From Takifugu bimaculatus (Eukaryota > Chordata > Actinopteri > Tetraodontiformes > Tetraodontidae), in NCBI GenBank assembly GCA_004026145.2, contig CP034975.1, positions 8,276,686 through 8,340,685 on the forward strand: DNA of 64,000 nt, read 5' to 3'. Shown here one piece after another: positions 50,401-62,300 of the stretch. The notes under the pieces were generated by a model. The model was not told the DNA's origin, made no database searches, and was given only the letters and a program-made list of their open reading frames with translations. Each line of letters opens with the position of its first letter. The first letter of the stretch is position 1. A program made the position numbers and the translations under genes.

Positions 50401-51839
50401 GTTGGACACGAACGGCGTCTTACTTAACCAAGGGGGAAGGGAGTCACACTTTTTGTCAGCAGCCAGCTTATGTCCCCTATCCGCGTCCAGGTTTCCGGGG
50501 CCTGTTTGCTCATCCTAACGAGCTCTTTTGTGTGGGGAGGACTCCGGAAAAGAGCGGCTCCTGTTTTCCCGCTTTACACGTGTCGGTATCAGAGGAACAT
50601 TTCATTTTAAAAATAAATGGTTATCGTTTTGCCGCAGCCACTCGTACACAATTCATCATGTGTTTCAGCTTCTTTAAAAGCTCCCCGCGCTGCACCGCTA
50701 CCCTCATCTAAAGCCGCTGCAACCGAAATTTCCAAACGGTCCCCTGTGTCTAGTCCTGAAAGATAATTCTGCTTTATTACAGCTATGTTCCCCCCACCCC
50801 AGTATGATAATAATGACGCCCAAATGCTGTGAGCTGGGGGAACCAGCTCGCAACGCGAAAGCAAACACAATGTTTCTTTAATTTTTGTCAGTAAAAATTA
50901 AAGAGGAGCATCAAACGCCGGGAAGAATCATTTATTTACGTGACCAGGGACGAGCACGAATCTGCTTTACATTACCAGCACACAGAAAAAATGCTAAAGG
51001 ATGCTAGGAATTCCTGCTGATTGCTTCCACACATTTGCAGCTAATTATACTTTGCATCTCCAGAGCTACTGTCTCAGTAGGAAGAGGGAGGCTCTTTCCA
51101 CACGGACGAGGCAGGAGAGAGAACGCGTGGAACGCCACGTTTGCTCCTGCTTTTGCTAAATCCAACTGTGGATCAAAGGATTTGGTTGTTTGCTGGTAAA
51201 GCGTCTCAGTCCAAACCTTAACTCGCAGACGCGAGGAAGGAGCCGGGGAGGGAGACTTGGGTGTCTCCCCCCATATTGAGATGCTATAACTCCGCGTTGC
51301 TGACTTGAACTGGCAAGAGCATGTGGAAGAGGACAGCCGCTCAGCCCCATGAGCCTTCACTGGAGGAATAATAAAGGCCTTGATCCCGAGGAGATCCTAT
51401 AGCCATAGAGAAAGAACTACGTCAGCTTGGTGGCTGATAATAAATTGTGGTTTTTGGCCATTTGCTGCACGTCGGCCGGTGAGGAAGGAGGAGGCCGAGT
51501 CTGACCGCCGCTGGTGGACGGCGGTGCCTGTTGATGCTGGCGAGCAACCCGCTCGACCTGCTGCCAGGATTCCGCAGATCTCAGCATGTCGGAGGGTAAA
51601 CGGCAGATTACGGCCGGAGGGTCTTGGTTCTATTCACAACTCTGAAGTTGGGCGGGACACTTAAAGGGTGCTTTATGGTTATCAAAAGCCCCTTGGCCTT
51701 GATCCTTCGGAGATCTAGGATCAAAGCCAGACCGTGCCTTACCTGTACCCAGTTAACGGAGCATAAAAATGGTTAAAAAGATAAGAGAATACGACCATTC
51801 AGAAAGATCAACCCTCTGACACGTCTGCCGAAGCTGTCT

Positions 51840-51891
51840 CACACACACACACGTACACACACACACGCACGCACACACACACACACACACA
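51840..51891. repeat. (CA)n microsatellite, imperfect
   Basis: CA dinucleotide tract of about 52 bases interrupted by CGTA and CG steps. Confidence 0.95.
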
Positions 51892-52191
51892 GGATGACTT
51901 GTGGGGGAAATTTGATGTCTGCTCTGGTGTAAAAGAAAGAAGAAAATAAGGGGGAAGGAATCATGTAATCCTGTAACACATCCTGTGATACCTGATGAAA
52001 TCCTGCAGCAACGCGAGGCGTTCTGACTGACTCACGACTCTCTTATCCCCCCCATCTCCATCTCCGTGTGTCGCTGAATCATAGCGGCCTCGTCCCGCTC
52101 GTCGCTCTCGTTCCTCTTAAACATACATATTTACAGTGTAATGAATGATGCATTTCTCCAACATCCCCACTCAGCACAAGCAGCACAATAT

Positions 52192-52222
52192 CCCCCCCCC
52201 CCCCCCACCCACCCACCCACCC
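52192..52222. repeat. C15 run followed by (ACCC)n
   Basis: Fifteen C followed by four ACCC units; a purine-free strand likely to be hard to sequence and possibly quadruplex-forming on the other strand. Confidence 0.95.
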
Positions 52223-55200
52223 ATCGCTGCAGCAGGAAAGCTATTTGAAAATATAGCTCAGAGTTATTATTCATGAATGTCAGCTGTGGAATGTTTTTCA
52301 TATGTCAGTGTCAGAGAGATTATATTACATTGCAACCCCTGGCTGGTGTCAGTTAAGTAAATATTGCATGCTTTTCACCTTGAAGGATGTGGCATGTATT
52401 CTAACCTCTGCTCTGGGAAGTTCTGCACATCCAGCCTTTGGAGAATTCTGTCTTTTTCCAGGGGAGATCCACTCCTCCACTTCCCAGCTCATGCAGTTGG
52501 AATACTCAATAGGCAGGAATCTCGCTGCCAGCTGCGCTTTGGCTTGCTCCCATGTAGGTCACACCTTATTATGATAAATTTAAAAGTTCTTGCCATGACG
52601 GCTCTATTTGGGAAATTGAGGGGGGGAGAGGGCCGCCCTGTCGCAGATTTAAACGGCGGCGTTTTGCTTCCTTTCTGGACCTTTTTGTACGATCTCAAAC
52701 GAGAATGAGGAGAGAGCGAAACAGCCCACGAAGCAGCAGCGAGAAATCCAGACTGACGTCGCCACCTCACAGCCCTGAAATTTGTGCGGAGTAGTTGTGC
52801 CAGCCGCTTTGTTGAGAGATTAATGTTGCGTCAGTCACATTCTGCGCACGAGGGCCGCGCGCCAAAACCTCATGGCGAAATCAGGCGGCTCCAAAAACAT
52901 CTACTCCGATGCAGAGGCAAGCGGCAGCGCGGCGTTTGGAGGGAATCATAAATCTATCTGACATGCATGGGCCCCTGCTGTTAGGAGCCATTGATATTCT
53001 GCCAGTCAAAGGTTGCCATTCGTGGCATCATCAACCTCTGTTTTAACTTTGCGCCTCTTTATATAGATGGAACATTACTGGATTGAGCTCTGAATTCACC
53101 AGCCGGTTTTTCTCCCCCTCTTTTTCCTTCCTGACGGCTTTGCTCTGGGGCATGACACATTTCTGAGGGGCTTTGGATCCTAGAGCCTGATAATTCCTTC
53201 AATTATTCAATGGTTGGCTGGCAGACGAAGTGAGGCCATGAATAAAGCAAATCTGTGGGCCCAGGAGCTCCAACAATACAAACATCACTGTTAGCGCTCG
53301 TTTCCTCCGCTCATCCTAGAAGAAGCACGCCGTAGGTTCCTCCTGACTGGGGTGAACTTTGAGGTCGGGCACCTGCAACGTAACCCCGGGGGATCTGCCG
53401 TTAAAGCTAATTGAGCAAGCAGAATCTCCCAAAATGTCCTCACAGCAGGAGGAGGGAACCGTGGTAAAGTCTCCTTTCATTGTAGCTCAGCAGAATTTTG
53501 GAACAGGTTCAGTGTCAAATGAAATTTCCTGCTCCATGTATTATGATGGCTACATGTTGTTACCCTGTTCCATAAAACCGGGATATTTCTCCTCATGAAT
53601 CTGTCCCGCACGCCGTGAAACCGGAGCAGAAACTCTGATTATAACCTGTGAAATTTAGGTAATTTGGAACAATGACCTTTATTACCAGGGATTTTTCTTT
53701 AGCCATTTCAATTTCCCAGTTTTTACTCTGATAGGAGTCAATCCTCAACACTTCATTCAGACAAAAGCTTAATTAGTTCCCTTGTTTTCTGCCGCAATCT
53801 ACAATTTAAATCCGAGCCTTGTTTACACCCCTGACATCTTTATTCCTCACAGAAGTAAAGCTAACAGGCGCATTTCCAAAGAGCAAAATTACGCCGGTGT
53901 TCTCTTTTTTTTTGCAGCACATTCATTTGCAAAGTGTAGAAAAATAAATTAAGTTTGTTGCAGCCTTGTAATGCCACTTGTTTAGCACCCCCTGCTGGTC
54001 AGGAGGTCGCATAAATCAGTTTCAACCAAGTGTGTTTTTCAGAAATAGTTTGGTTGGTTCTTCAACTCCAAGTAGAACTTTTCCATTTCGTGACTGTCAC
54101 TTCCGCACGTCAGGTCAACAGGTCGAGTTCTTGCTCAGACTGCAGCGATGGAGACGTGGTGAAGTGGAGGACGAATGCGGAGAAAGAAAGGATGCTGCAC
54201 TCTGTTGTAATGAACTTGTAGGTGTGTGTCGCTCGCTGCGCTCTGTTGGAGAAGCAAAGCTAATCACAGCGAGAGCAGCTCCACACTGTTACGCCACAAG
54301 GACCAGGTGCCTGTTCTCTTTTTTTCTGTTCTTTTCTTTTCCTTTTTTCTGCAGCAAACACCTGGCTTGAACCATCTGCTCCTTAACGACGGTTGAGGGT
54401 GGACACAGTTTCCTTTTCCCATGATACCTGGAAGATGGAAGGGAATGACTGCAGTGTGGCATTTTAGATACCCGCAAACCAGAAATTTGGAAGAAAATCT
54501 TCTTTGGAGGAGGCCGTTCTCCTGTTTGACTAATAAATCTCCACGTTTTAAGGGTCACCATTAAGTTTCCTTTTTCTGGTCCGGGTCACAGGGGTCGGCA
54601 GTTTCGGCTGGGAAATCAGGCCCACCCTCTCCCCAGGGAGGTTACAGGAACACCCAGGCGAGGCAATGGTGCACCCGAGGGGTCATTTTTTGTTTGTTAA
54701 TTTAAATAAGTTGGAGGAAAAAAAAAAGCCCAGATCCAACAATGGATTCACATCATTTTACCCTCAGCCGTCATGACTAATTGCTATTAATATATATTTT
54801 AATGCTTAAATTGTTGCTGTTTTTGCTGCTTTTGCCCAGGCTTTGTTCTACCCATGAGGCTGATATTCTTTTAAATTACATATAATGGAAGAGGAAGTTA
54901 AAAGAGTCATATTCCACATTCATATGTAGACACCTTTGATTTCCATTTGATTTACAGAGGAAGCCCTTTCTTTGTTCCCGCCACCTTTCATTGCCCGGCG
55001 ATGTTAATCTCCTCGGCAAGAAACTCTCGATATATTCGGTTCACGTGAAGGTCAAGGACAAGCCAAACTCCCTGCCCTTCTTCTTGTAACAAAAATCTTT
55101 TGGGGAGGAGGATGGGGGGGGGGCACAATAAAAATCAGACACTCAAGAGCTGCCACTCCTAGAGGAGGAGGACCTTGACATTTCACTCCTCTGATTTAGA

Positions 55201-55454
55201 GCGTCTGCAGATGCGTGAAAAAGGTCGTGACATTGACGCACAAGAAGAATAATAACTGCTGTTCAGCTTGTGGAGTTTGTAGCTTTTTCTTTCAAAGCAC
55301 AAAAAAAGGTGGGGGGGGGGGCACAACAGCCCATCTTATACCTGAACTCTGAAAATCCAAATGCATAATAAAAAAATCTAAGAGGGCCCAAAAAAAGAGT
55401 AACATTCTTTTGAAAATGGGAGCTGAATCTAGTGGTCCTTACACCATCTCTTTG

Positions 55455-55455
<1 letters not shown>

Positions 55456-55505
<50 letters not shown>
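55456..55505. repeat. (TG)25 microsatellite
   Basis: Perfect 50-base TG tract, the first of a close pair. Confidence 0.98.
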
Positions 55506-55506
<1 letters not shown>

Positions 55507-55597
55507 TGGGGGATGCACGGCGCATCAGTGCTGAGCTCGGGAGGGCGATGGCGGTAGTGAGAGGATGGGTATGAGGGCGGCTGGGGGTGGTGGGCGG

Positions 55598-55598
<1 letters not shown>

Positions 55599-55652
<54 letters not shown>
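55599..55652. repeat. (TG)27 microsatellite
   Basis: Perfect 54-base TG tract, 93 bases after the preceding one in the same orientation; the spacer is GC-rich and unrelated. Confidence 0.98.
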
Positions 55653-55653
<1 letters not shown>

Positions 55654-56378
55654 ATGCGTGCGCTGCGCCTCCACCCACCTTAGCCGGCTGCTGCCAGACT
55701 CTGCTCTTCCAGATAAACAAATTCTGGACAAATTTCTCTTTGTTAAACCTGTGTCGACTGCTGCATAATAACGCCGGCCGGTGCTGCCAGCCAATCTGTC
55801 CAGCCAGTAATGATCCTCCTGTCATGAGAGGACAATGAGGAAAGAATGTATTCACGCCGCTCTGTGCATTCTCCTTCCTCTGAACTGTCTGGCTTTGGCA
55901 TTGCAGACGCAGTAGCCCAGGAACTTGGCTTAATTATGCTTGCATGGAGATCTGAAACACAGCCCAGGGCATTGTTACCATTAATTTTTATTTTGGCCAT
56001 GACTTATTATTCTGCTGACACTGATATCACAACATCACGCCTTTCAGTCTGTTTGCTGGCTGGACTGTTAATATTAAATCGCGGCCGTGTGAGAACGCGG
56101 CTCGTCACTCCGAATCAGACCGATCTTCAGTTAGGCGGCCTCCGCAGCGCCGCCGCCTCGAAGTGTTTAGGACGTCTAAAAAAGAAGAAATGGCACCCAT
56201 TCTCTGGGGGGTCTGCCTGATTATGCATGGAAAATGTCTGTGGGGTGGTGGTGGAGGTGAGCCGGTGGCGGGCCCTGTTTTTAAACTGGAGCCTCAGCCA
56301 GCGTCTGCTTTGATACCTGTCAGCTGGGTGGCGCTGTCGTACATTTACAATCACTTTCCCAATAGCATTCATCATCAG

Positions 56379-56506
56379 GGAAAGCGATAACGAGGAGGAG
56401 AAACTGCCGCAGCTGAACCTGGATCCCAGCGTCATGCATATTTACTTTGCCGATACGCTAAATGAGGGGCCGCGTCTCGCGTTCTGGAGGACGACCCCCG
56501 CCAGAG
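56379..56506 (+). CDS. Candidate internal exon of an unrecognised gene
   Basis: A 128-base open segment with a good acceptor (pyrimidine-rich CACTTTCCC, then CATCATCAG) and a consensus GTGAGA donor. It begins in phase 2 and ends in phase 1. It encodes 42 residues including ESDNEEEKLPQLNLDPSV and ADTLNEGPRLAFWRTTP. The composition looks like real protein, acidic then mixed. I do not recognise the family, and no partner exons are identified nearby. It could belong to a gene with large introns extending past the right edge, or be chance. Confidence 0.4.
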
Positions 56507-57657
56507 GTGAGATCCAATTAAACAAACAAGACCAATGCAAGATTCTTGTCCTCATGTAAAATGGAAAGAGGCAGCCTCCAGCCTGGCGTGGAGAAAATGC
56601 TTAAAGACCATTTGAAAAATTTGAAATCCTCCCCCCTCCACTTGTGTCATAGCTTGGTCAAATATGTATGAAATGGGAGTGCGAGGGGAGCTAACAGGCA
56701 GTGCCCCCCAGAAAACGCACGCCTTTAGCTTCTGCATAGCAACCGTCCAAATGAACCTTCAGCGGTGTATTTCTGACTCAGACTCAGGTTCAAAGTGCCT
56801 TTGTCCACTTTTAATCCCCTCCGTACAGCAGTGGGAGAGTTAGAACCTTTATTTGCGGCTCTAATGAATGTTTTCATATTTAAACAAGGTGCGGCTGAAC
56901 CTAAAGCAAAGCCAAACGGGAGCTGAATCCGTGCATTTAAAGCCCGAATCGTTGGCAACATCAGATGATTTTAAAATTAAGTATACTTTAAAATCACCCC
57001 TTAAAGTGCACATTTAGCATATTCTGCATTTGTAAAAAAAAAAAAAAAGACACGTTCAGAGAAGATGTTGGCAGATCAACGTCGGTACCTGTGTCAGAAA
57101 CGCAGCCGTAATTATTTATCAGCCTTTCAACTGCCAACGCGCGGCTGTTTAAGCATATAATTATATATCTGATGTTCCCATCCTGATGAGCGAGCTTGAC
57201 TCACGGCGGTAATTTGGAAATTAGCCCTGGCAAGATTAGCCTTCATAGTTGTAATCGCCCCCCACCCCCGACTAAACCAAAACACCCAGTGGCTCCGCGT
57301 TGAAACGCGGCATGAACAGGTCACACGGTTGACATTCAGAAGCCCCGAAAACGCTTCCCACCAAGTCCGGCCTGTGTTCGGGTGATATAAGATCTACACC
57401 AGCGCGTCGTTTGATGCGTGTCGTTGGAAATGAAGGCAGAATAATCAATCGTGCTTCGGAATAGACGGCGCCTAATAACGTGGCGGCGTGTCACCTGACC
57501 TGCAGCTAGCTCCTTTAACAAGAGCAAACCTGCTGCTCCCTTAAATGACAGTCACTCAGATTGAAATTTTTACTGCTGAATCTCTCTCTGGTAATGAAGT
57601 TGGGACTGTTATGTTTCTCTCATTACCTTTTCATTAAAGATATGGCTCGGAAATGGG

Positions 57658-57671
57658 GTTGCCATGGCGAT
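57658..57671. promoter_or_regulatory. X-box/RFX-like palindrome
   Basis: GTTGCCATGGCGAT matches the palindromic RFX consensus GTTGCCATGGCAAC at 12 of 14 positions. It lies in otherwise gene-free DNA, so an enhancer role is only a guess. Confidence 0.35.
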
Positions 57672-59142
57672 GGCTCCGCAAAGTCTCCAAGCTGTATGCA
57701 GAGCCGCATTGTTTACTCTTTCGCCATGAGTGCTGTCTTCAATTGGAAGTCTTTTTTTTTATTTCAAACCCCCCCACCCCCACCCACTCACCCACCCCTG
57801 CACCTTTGTCTCCTTCTCTTCCCTTTGTGGAGCCAACAATGACTGCAAATAGAACATTCTTCCCCGGTCATGTTTGTTAATGCTGAAAGATTTCATTAGC
57901 TTGCTCGTTGCTTCCAAAATGATGCCTGATGCTCCCCAGTGGGTTGACTGGTGTTGTTGGTGGTGGTGGTGGTAGTGGGGGTGGGTGGGGGGGCGTAATT
58001 CACAGCCTGCGAGCTGTAATTTGCACAGAGGAGATTAAAGAAAATGGTATGGAACCATTTTGTGTAAATGACATTGGGCTTAATGTCTGCTGAGGCAACT
58101 GCCGGCTTGCTTCCAGCACCTGGAGTCAATCCCTTTGTGGCGTGCGTGACGCTGGTCTACACCTGTCTGTCCATCCATCCCTCCGAGCCACGTTACCCAA
58201 AAGGAAGCGTGTGAGCGAGGCTATTACGGTGTCCAAAGGGAAGGTAAATAAGAGGGTAAAGACACAGCCGCGACCTTTTCTCCTCAATCATCAGGAGCAT
58301 TTTCCAACCCATTTGCTCTGTCAGTGCTTCCTGTACTCTTCATGTCTGCTCGCTGGCTTCACCCTCACTCCTGTGATTAGTTCAAGCAGGATGCCGCTGA
58401 TCGATTTTGCTCCACTGGGTGTAAGTTAACCCCGTGCCAGCTTTTAATTGGTTCTCTTGGCTGTTAAATCTGCGTGCGGCTCCCTTACAGAGAGAGGGAG
58501 GAAGGGGGGGGAAGCAAAATCGCGGATTGAATTTCCTTTGAATGCTCTTTCACCTGTTCAAAAGCGAATTCGGATGCATCAAGATCTATCCAGAAATAAG
58601 ACGTGTTCTGCCTGTATCCTAGAATGGGGTGTCTAATTGAACGCGGTACCTGCTGGCAGCAATTACGGTGATGCCGAGAGGTATGGATGGAGACGGAAAA
58701 CAGATAAAAGGCGGGGAATCGTTCAGCCACGACTCGCTCCCGTCTTTGCAGCTTATTGCTTTTTTCGGAGAGCAGCGTCGCTCCTGCGTGATTGACAGAG
58801 ACATGATCGCTGCAAGTAAACAAAAGGTGCAGCGTGCGCGCTGCGAGATGAGTTTCGGAAGGGAAAACAATGAAGTCATAAGTTGCAGGGAAAAAAAGCT
58901 TCCCTGAGCCTCATTGGAATTGAATTACCGCTGCGTCCCTGGCGAAGTGACCTAGGATTTCGATATATACACGATAGATTTAATAAAAGGATCTTCTGTT
59001 TATACCTGCTGGGTCCATCTCAGGCTTCCATCTGGAGGTTTAAAAAATGTGGACTAAATATGTTGTCTTATACCCCCACATCTGCAATCACGCCCTGTTT
59101 AGAAATACTACTACTGCGACCACTAATAATAATACTGTATAT

Positions 59143-59345
59143 CTTTGTTGAAGCCCTGCTGCAGTGTTCTGGGAGCAGGGGGAGGTGCCAGGGCATGTTC
59201 AGAGCACTGCTGAGGTACCCTTGAGCAAGGTACCCAACCCCAAAATGCTAGGGCCTTGCAATGAGCTGGCAACTCATTCATTGGTGTACCCTGCCTGCCT
59301 TCACCCATAGGCAGCTGGGACAGGCTCCAGCATCCTCCCAAGTCA
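59143..59345 (+). mobile_element. LINE-2-like 3' tail fragment
   Basis: Contains GAGGTACCCTTGAGCAAGGT, then GTGTACCCTGCCTGCC and CAGCTGGGACAGGCTCCAGC. These phrases recur at the 3' ends of fish L2/Maui-type LINEs and derived SINEs. Only the untranslated tail is present, with no reverse-transcriptase frame. An ATAATAATAATGAA tail-like stretch follows at about 59370. Confidence 0.65.
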
Positions 59346-62300
59346 AGAAACGGAGGGCGGGGGAGGAGAAATAATAATAATGAACTTTAGAAAATGGTCA
59401 AAATGAAATAGGTAAGATAAAACAATGGCGTCACATAAAAGCCGGTTAAAATGAGATCTCAGAGATTTCACTGACCTCGTTTGACCCGTGGTTCCGTTAA
59501 AAGCCTTGACGTCTTTGGTTTTCCACCTCCACCAGAAGAATCTCGGGCTGAGTTGTGGCTCCTACAGAGTCCACGAGTCAGTTATGTAACTCGGGGAGGG
59601 AGCCTCAAGAGATCAGTTAGATTTTAAAATCAAAGGCCACCTGGCCAGCAGGGGGCGCCCGCAATGACATCATGTTTGTTAAAAACACGAGAAGCTCAAT
59701 GTGCAACATGCTCGGTTGTATTCTGCAATCGTATCATAAAACACAATGAGTAGAATTGTTCTTTTTAAGGTTAATCGAGGCAGAACTTCCTCCTCACCAA
59801 TCAGAGCAGAGGGGTGAAGACCAGATTAAAAAAAGACCGTTTTCATAAGCTTCTCTGAGGGAAAACAGCGCAGCCCTACTCAAGGAAATTGGCACCATTT
59901 TTAGGAGTAAAAATCCTCCTCCAGAGCAGAACATCACATCTATCATCTCCCCTTGAGCCTGGGTGGTTGCACAAAGCTTCAAGTGACATGTAATAGCTTC
60001 CAAGTGTGCAAACACAATAAAAAATAGATGCCAAGATTACAGCTGTGAGCAATCCATTAAACTGATAGATCCTCGGCACGGTTTTAATATCCATCTGTTA
60101 AGTCTGCGCGCGGTTTGTTAATGTCGGAGGGAATCAAACGGAGGGGAAGGCTGACGCGCCGCCATTTGGACACGTGGGGAACACTAGCAATAATGAAAGA
60201 TAATATATATGTTTGCATACTGCGTGGAAGGGCTCCTCTCACAGAGGGGGGAAAACATGGCTGCAGGAGGTTTTGGCGGATTAAATTTAGCAGCGCGTGG
60301 CACAGATATTTCAAATGACTCAATATTTGCTCGGAAACAACACCTTCTCGTGGAAGACGACATTTGTAAATGAGGCAAATCCTTCTTTTTTGCCCCTTAT
60401 CTACATGTTGACAGAACTGTGTGAATATGATTACAAGGGTGTCGTAAAGGCAGCTGAGCACAACTTCAATACTTTTCTTTTTACCACTCTTTAATTTGCA
60501 TCCTAATGTCGTGGCTGTTCACTTTTAATTCACGATGCGGCGCCGTAAGTGTGACGGAAGCTGAGGCCGACGGTGGGAAAAAGAAATCGTTCTGATGCGT
60601 TGCTCTTATGAAAAAAAACCCCGAATGCGCGTAACAAGCATTTCTCCTGCCGTACAAAGATAAACACATCTCAAATGCCTTCTGCCCCTTGTTGACTTGT
60701 TTATTTTTTTCCCCTCGTCGTGTCTACATGTTTGCTTAGCTGTAATTTATGTGCTCAGAGTCAACACCGAACATGAGGACAAGCAGCGCAGCGGCACATT
60801 TAGGGAAGTGGCAGAGGCGCCCGCACCAATGACAACAGTGTCACGAGAAGCAGATTGGATGTGGGCTCGGGACACTTTGGGCCCTTTTCTTTCAGAGGGA
60901 GGGGTGTCAAAAGTAGGTTACAATACTGGGGGTGTGTGTGTGTACCGGGCCCCCAGGGCAACTACAAAAAAATATGGGGCACTTTCTGCCGCTCAGACAC
61001 GGTTGCTCTCTGTCTTTTCTTTCTCTCTCATTATATCTTCAATTATCAAGTCAGGAGAGGAGCTCATTATTTAGGAGAGCCTGATCCAATGCTGCTCTTT
61101 TTTTTTTTGACAACAAAACTGGACAAAGGCCATTTGTGGAGCTTTGGATCTCCTAATGCCGATAGCCAATTTTGCGTGGGGGGTAATCATTTTAAAAAGA
61201 AACAAGAGATGTTCCATATATTCCCTTTTCTGCAAAATTAACAACACACTTTTTAAAAAAACAAATCCTGGGCTTCAGGACTTGTTATTGATAGGTTGTT
61301 TGGCTATTTTTTCCCTGGGCTGGGCTGAGCAGCATGTGACCCACCACAGGGGCTGTATCTGATTTCATTATTAGCCCCTGTTTGACTGGCTTAGCCCCTG
61401 TAGGTAGCATGAACACCTTTAGCCCCGGGTGGCTGAGGTTAATTACTTCAGCTTATCATGTTTGAGACAAGAATGATACACGATATAATGCTCGTATAAT
61501 GTTGCTCACAACTGGTGGTTTCTTGTGGTACGAAGAGACAAAATGTTGGGTTTTTCGTTTAATGCTGTTTGCTCTATATGCTGACTTCCTGTACAGGCGC
61601 TTTAGAGCTAGTGGGTGATGCTTTGGCACCTTGTTACCACCTTGTTGCCGTGTCATGTGACTGCTGAGACGTTTAAATGAACACCCCTCTACTCTAATCA
61701 GCATCCCCCTGATGGAGACGACGTGAGTCAGAACGGGTTGGTTATCTCTTGTTGTTCTTCAGACTGATTCAATTAGTCTGCCTTTGGATTTCCACACTCA
61801 CGGCCAGCTGCTTTGTTTTCATTATTCCTCTTTTAGAAGGGCAACCTGAAGACTTATACTTTTATTTTTTACCATTCTCCATGTCTACATGAGCTGATTT
61901 GTAGCATTTCCAACCGTTTTTTCCATTAGCTCCACCACCATACATTTCTAGTTCCCTATGCGATGATCCGCATCTGCCCAGATACAAACGCTCGCCTGAG
62001 CTGGTCACGTTAAAGACAATTTTTCTCCCGGCCTACGCACATGCACGGTTGATTTGGGCATTAGTCTGCCTTCTGTGTCACAGCAGAGGTGCAGAAATTT
62101 GGTCTTTGGCATTTAGAAAGAACAGATGTCTCATGTTGCGAAGATTCAAATTCTTCTCGACGTAATTGACCATTTCTGCAGTGCACTGTGGACTAAAGGG
62201 CAACCGCAATCTATATATAATTTCCTGCTCTCAAAGTGTGTTTAAAGTGCTTTTGTTAAAGCCCTCCTGCACTTAGGTTAAGGCCAGTATACTTACCGGT

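Larger units (their letters stand above)
47452..55455. other. Gene-free region downstream of MMP21
   Basis: No exon of a recognised gene is seen on either strand. The region holds a CA microsatellite (51840-51891), a C-run followed by ACCC repeats (52192-52222) and other short C or G runs. Segments such as 52980-53060 are unique and conserved-looking, but that cannot be tested here. It may be a regulatory desert or an intron of a gene beyond the right edge. Confidence 0.55.

Noticed and set aside
55263..55855. Overlapping open frames encoding His-Thr and Cys-Val repeats
   Set aside because: They are translations of the two TG microsatellites on either strand, with no conserved flanking protein.
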